Shown: positions 61,614 to 64,000 of the stretch, in pieces
How positions within the stretch are numbered: position 1 is the first letter of the stretch
Layout: every line of letters starts with the position of its first letter
From: Niebla homalea
Lineage: Eukaryota; Ascomycota; Lecanoromycetes; Lecanorales; Ramalinaceae
Direction of reading: 5' to 3'
NCBI GenBank assembly: GCA_019925105.1
Contig: JAHGAU010000006.1
Location: forward strand, 1,736,001 to 1,800,000
Length of the DNA: 64,000 bases
The notes under the pieces: generated by a model
What the model saw: only the letters and a program-made list of their open reading frames with translations
What the model was told of the DNA's origin: nothing
Database searches by the model: none
Made by a program: the position numbers and the translations under genes

Positions 61614-63290
61614 TTAGACTTCTCCCTTGGTATCATTACTTTCCTCATCTTCGTCGACTGTCGGGTCCTCATCTTGGTCATCTGTCGCTTCCTCGTCCAC
61701 CGTCTCGTTCTTCTGCGGTCGCGTTTCGTCTCTGTCTTGTTGGGCACCACCTATTGTTATGAATTGTCCGCCTTGTGCTCGAAAAATTCCGAACGGGCCC
61801 TTGATCTTATTTACAAGTCCAAGTTCCTGTCGCACAGCTTCTTTCTTTTCTGCGCCCAATTTCCAGACCTTAAGTACGACGTCCCTCCTCAAGGCAACCC
61901 CCTTGTCTTCAGAGGCAAGCTCAGCGCGGCGCCTAACGAATTGTCGAAATCCCAACATCTCTTCCATATCCGCGTGGTCCCAGGCGCGGTCCCAAATCTC
62001 CTGATAGTGTGCAAAAAAGCCTTCAGACATCCAGTTGGGTGGTCTCATGGCTCCAGCCATTAATATTTTACGCGTCACAGGGTCGCCGTTGGCTTCATCG
62101 TCGTTCATACAAGCCCAGTATAGTGCATCGAATCCATACCAATGCACTCGCATTTCGGGCTCCAGGACTTGCGGTCCTGGCTTTTGGCTCCAGATCTCAG
62201 CGCCTGCTTCAAGCAAGAGTTGTACGCATCGTCGATGCCTCCAATGTGCTGCGGTCGTGAGGCAAGTGTGCCCGTGATAAACCTGGTCATTGATTTGTTG
62301 CCTGGGGAAACAAGCCCTTCACAATGCCGACGCTGTTCTGGCGCACAGCGACCCACAGAGGCTTCCGGTAGCGGTCGTCGATTGCGTTGGGATTGGCGCC
62401 GTGATCAGATAGAATCTGGACGATTTCGACCGACCACGATATTGCAGCGGTGGAGAGGACTGTCGCCCCATTCGTGTGTCTAGCGTGGATATCAATATCG
62501 TGTTCAAGCAATAATTTGATGATTTCTAGCTGTCTTGGGCTAGGATGGGTAACTTATTCCTCGCCATGTACATCACGAAATTCAAACGTGCTGTTCAGAG
62601 GATCTGAAATGGCTGCCCAAAGCGCAGTGGTTCCACACAAGCTTCTCATGTTGAGATCAATGCCATGATTCAAGAGTACTTTGACAACATCGAGATGCTG
62701 GTGGGCAACGGCAAGTCCGAGGACATGGCCGCCATTCTTTCGTCTCGCTGTTGTATCAGCTCCATAATCCAGTAGAAGCTGGCAGGCGCTGGCTTTGCCT
62801 TCAAAAGCGGCGCGAAAGAGCGGCGTCAGTCTTTGTCAAGCAGTGACTTGATTACTGCAGGCGTTTGATGTTTACACGCAACATGTAGCGGTGCTTCCCA
62901 CGAGTATCTGGATCTCATGATATGCTGGTTTGCGGCCCGATCAAGAACGACCCTGAAGAAGAGTATATGCATGCACTGGGTCGTTCTTGGTCAACGCTTC
63001 GAAGACGCGAGTTACCAGTCCTAATGGCGTCTGGCGCCGGGCTCGTTTGTGAGCTCGATTCTCGCGGGACAAAATTATCTTGAACAGAGTGGTAATACGA
63101 TCATCTTGAGCGGAGTGAGCCTTCTAGACATCGAATCCGCAAGGGACTCTTCTACGTGTGTATGCAGCCCTGAGTAGGCTGCGGCGTCTGAAATCGTGCA
63201 GCTTTAGCGGGCCCGTTTATGATAGACGACGATCCACAGGCCGGCAACTGCGCCGCATTTCGAAGGATTCTTTAGCGAGCCTCCTTCAAG
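61614..63290 (-). pseudogene. Ankyrin-repeat protein gene, broken by frameshifts and a stop
   Basis: Ankyrin repeats are clear: LFRAAFEGKASACQLLLDYGADTTARRKNGGHVLGLAVAHQHLDVVKVLLNHGIDLN (about 62660-62840), LEIIKLLLEHDIDIHARHTNGATVLSTAAISWSVEIVQILSDHGANPN, and HTCLTTAAHWRHRRCVQLLLEAGAEIWS, then a non-repeat C-terminus (from about 62200) ending in an acidic tail at 61614. The frames do not join: a shift near 62311, a TAA near 62556, shifts near 62845 and 62940, and stops further upstream. No GT-AG intron of normal size repairs these. The upstream part (about 62940-63290) still looks coding but is more broken. The 200-codon 3' frame (62216-61614) is intact, so a truncated transcript is conceivable. 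Ankyrin proteins of this kind are often NLR-type or accessory genes. Confidence 0.7.
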
Positions 63291-64000
63291 AACCAACATT
63301 CAAAAGGCTGTCTCGATAGATCACTGTGTAACGAGTAATGGTACAAGATGTTGGGTTTCCATTGGCTGGGCTGATGAAAACGCTGGGGGAAGGCGGGCTA
63401 AGAATCCTCAGTCATGAGTGCTTAGGGGCGTTCAGCTTGATTATGTGAGGGTTTTCAGTTTTCAGAGCGTCTGCTGAAGCCGCAATTGTGGATCGGCTTT
63501 TTCATGCAAATATTAATAGGCTGGACGACATCTTACCATGTTTCATGAACAATTTGGATCTATGTCCTTACTACCATTGAAGCCTTGGCCACCTTTGTAT
63601 GAGCTAAACCCAAGCGGGCTCTTGATGTTCAAGACTGCTTGCATTTTTTTCGAATTGTTCCATTTGCGTGCTACTGTTGCAGTATGCGGCATGCAGAAGG
63701 CATCAACCAGTACTATCGATATCCAATCCTGATGTGTAGAGAAGCTGAACGATCCTAGAAAGAGTCCCACCTCTCTCTGAGATGCGCAATGGCTCTTGAC
63801 GTTACCAGGCGCTGGACATTCCCGTAGATTCACGATAGATAACTTGCATTCAGCTCCACAAGTGACGTCCGCATTAATGTTCCTCAATTTTGAGTAAATC
63901 TGTGTTCTCGGTTAGTTATATCCTAGCTCAAGGTGTAGCGGTGCCTTATTGTTGATGGGCGCGCCAATAGTAATATATCAAAAGCGGAAGGCTTCCGCTA
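63291..64000. other. No gene recognised
   Basis: Normal composition. A 114-codon minus-strand frame (63887-63543) and a 64-codon plus-strand frame overlap each other at 63.54-63.89 kb; neither shows a known domain, signal or good context, and the minus-strand one may be an exon of a gene extending outside the window. Confidence 0.4.

Overview
The window looks like a chromosome segment of a filamentous ascomycete (Pezizomycotina). The genes have short GT-AG introns of about 45-190 bp. Very AT-rich blocks carry the signature of repeat-induced point mutation (RIP): repeat copies differ almost only by C>T and G>A, CA/TG dinucleotides are scarce while CG is retained, and every transposon reading frame is riddled with stops. 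I cannot place the organism more precisely.

Layout. (1) 1-4.5 kb: RIP-affected repeats, namely small non-autonomous LTR elements, a fairly fresh solo LTR with a perfect 5-bp target duplication, a 660-bp inverted-repeat element and a solo gypsy-type LTR. (2) 4.7-13.4 kb: an island of normal base composition. It holds an intact five-exon alpha/beta-hydrolase gene, a divergently oriented gene whose product resembles a degenerate STAND/NACHT NTPase domain, and an intact twelve-exon AAA+ ATPase of the DUF7025 type. About 2.8 kb without a convincing gene follows, including a tandem duplication. (3) 13.46-49.37 kb: a 36-kb AT-rich block bounded by a 72-bp direct repeat and built by nested transposon insertions. 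Target-site duplications give the order of events: an inverted-repeat element was split by a large gypsy element (28807-48724); that was split by a small LTR element (37584-44981); that in turn was split by a full-length Tad1-like LINE (38518-44325). To the left, a small LTR element (16491-28481) was split by a 6.6-kb gypsy element (17183-27796), which itself took three further insertions. (4) 49.4-64 kb: ordinary housekeeping DNA. All genes are on the minus strand: EFR3 (plasma-membrane scaffold for PI4-kinase), TEF1 (translation elongation factor 1-alpha), SEC39 (Dsl1 tethering complex), a small basic protein gene, and a broken ankyrin-repeat gene.

The housekeeping genes share no pathway; they are a conserved-type gene run next to heterochromatin-like DNA. 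The island genes (esterase, STAND-like, AAA+) are of types found in fungal NLR-like or accessory gene sets, and they survive intact between RIP-mutated repeats. Splice junctions were inferred by eye from donor/acceptor signals and reading frame. Transposon boundaries were inferred from repeat alignment and target duplications.
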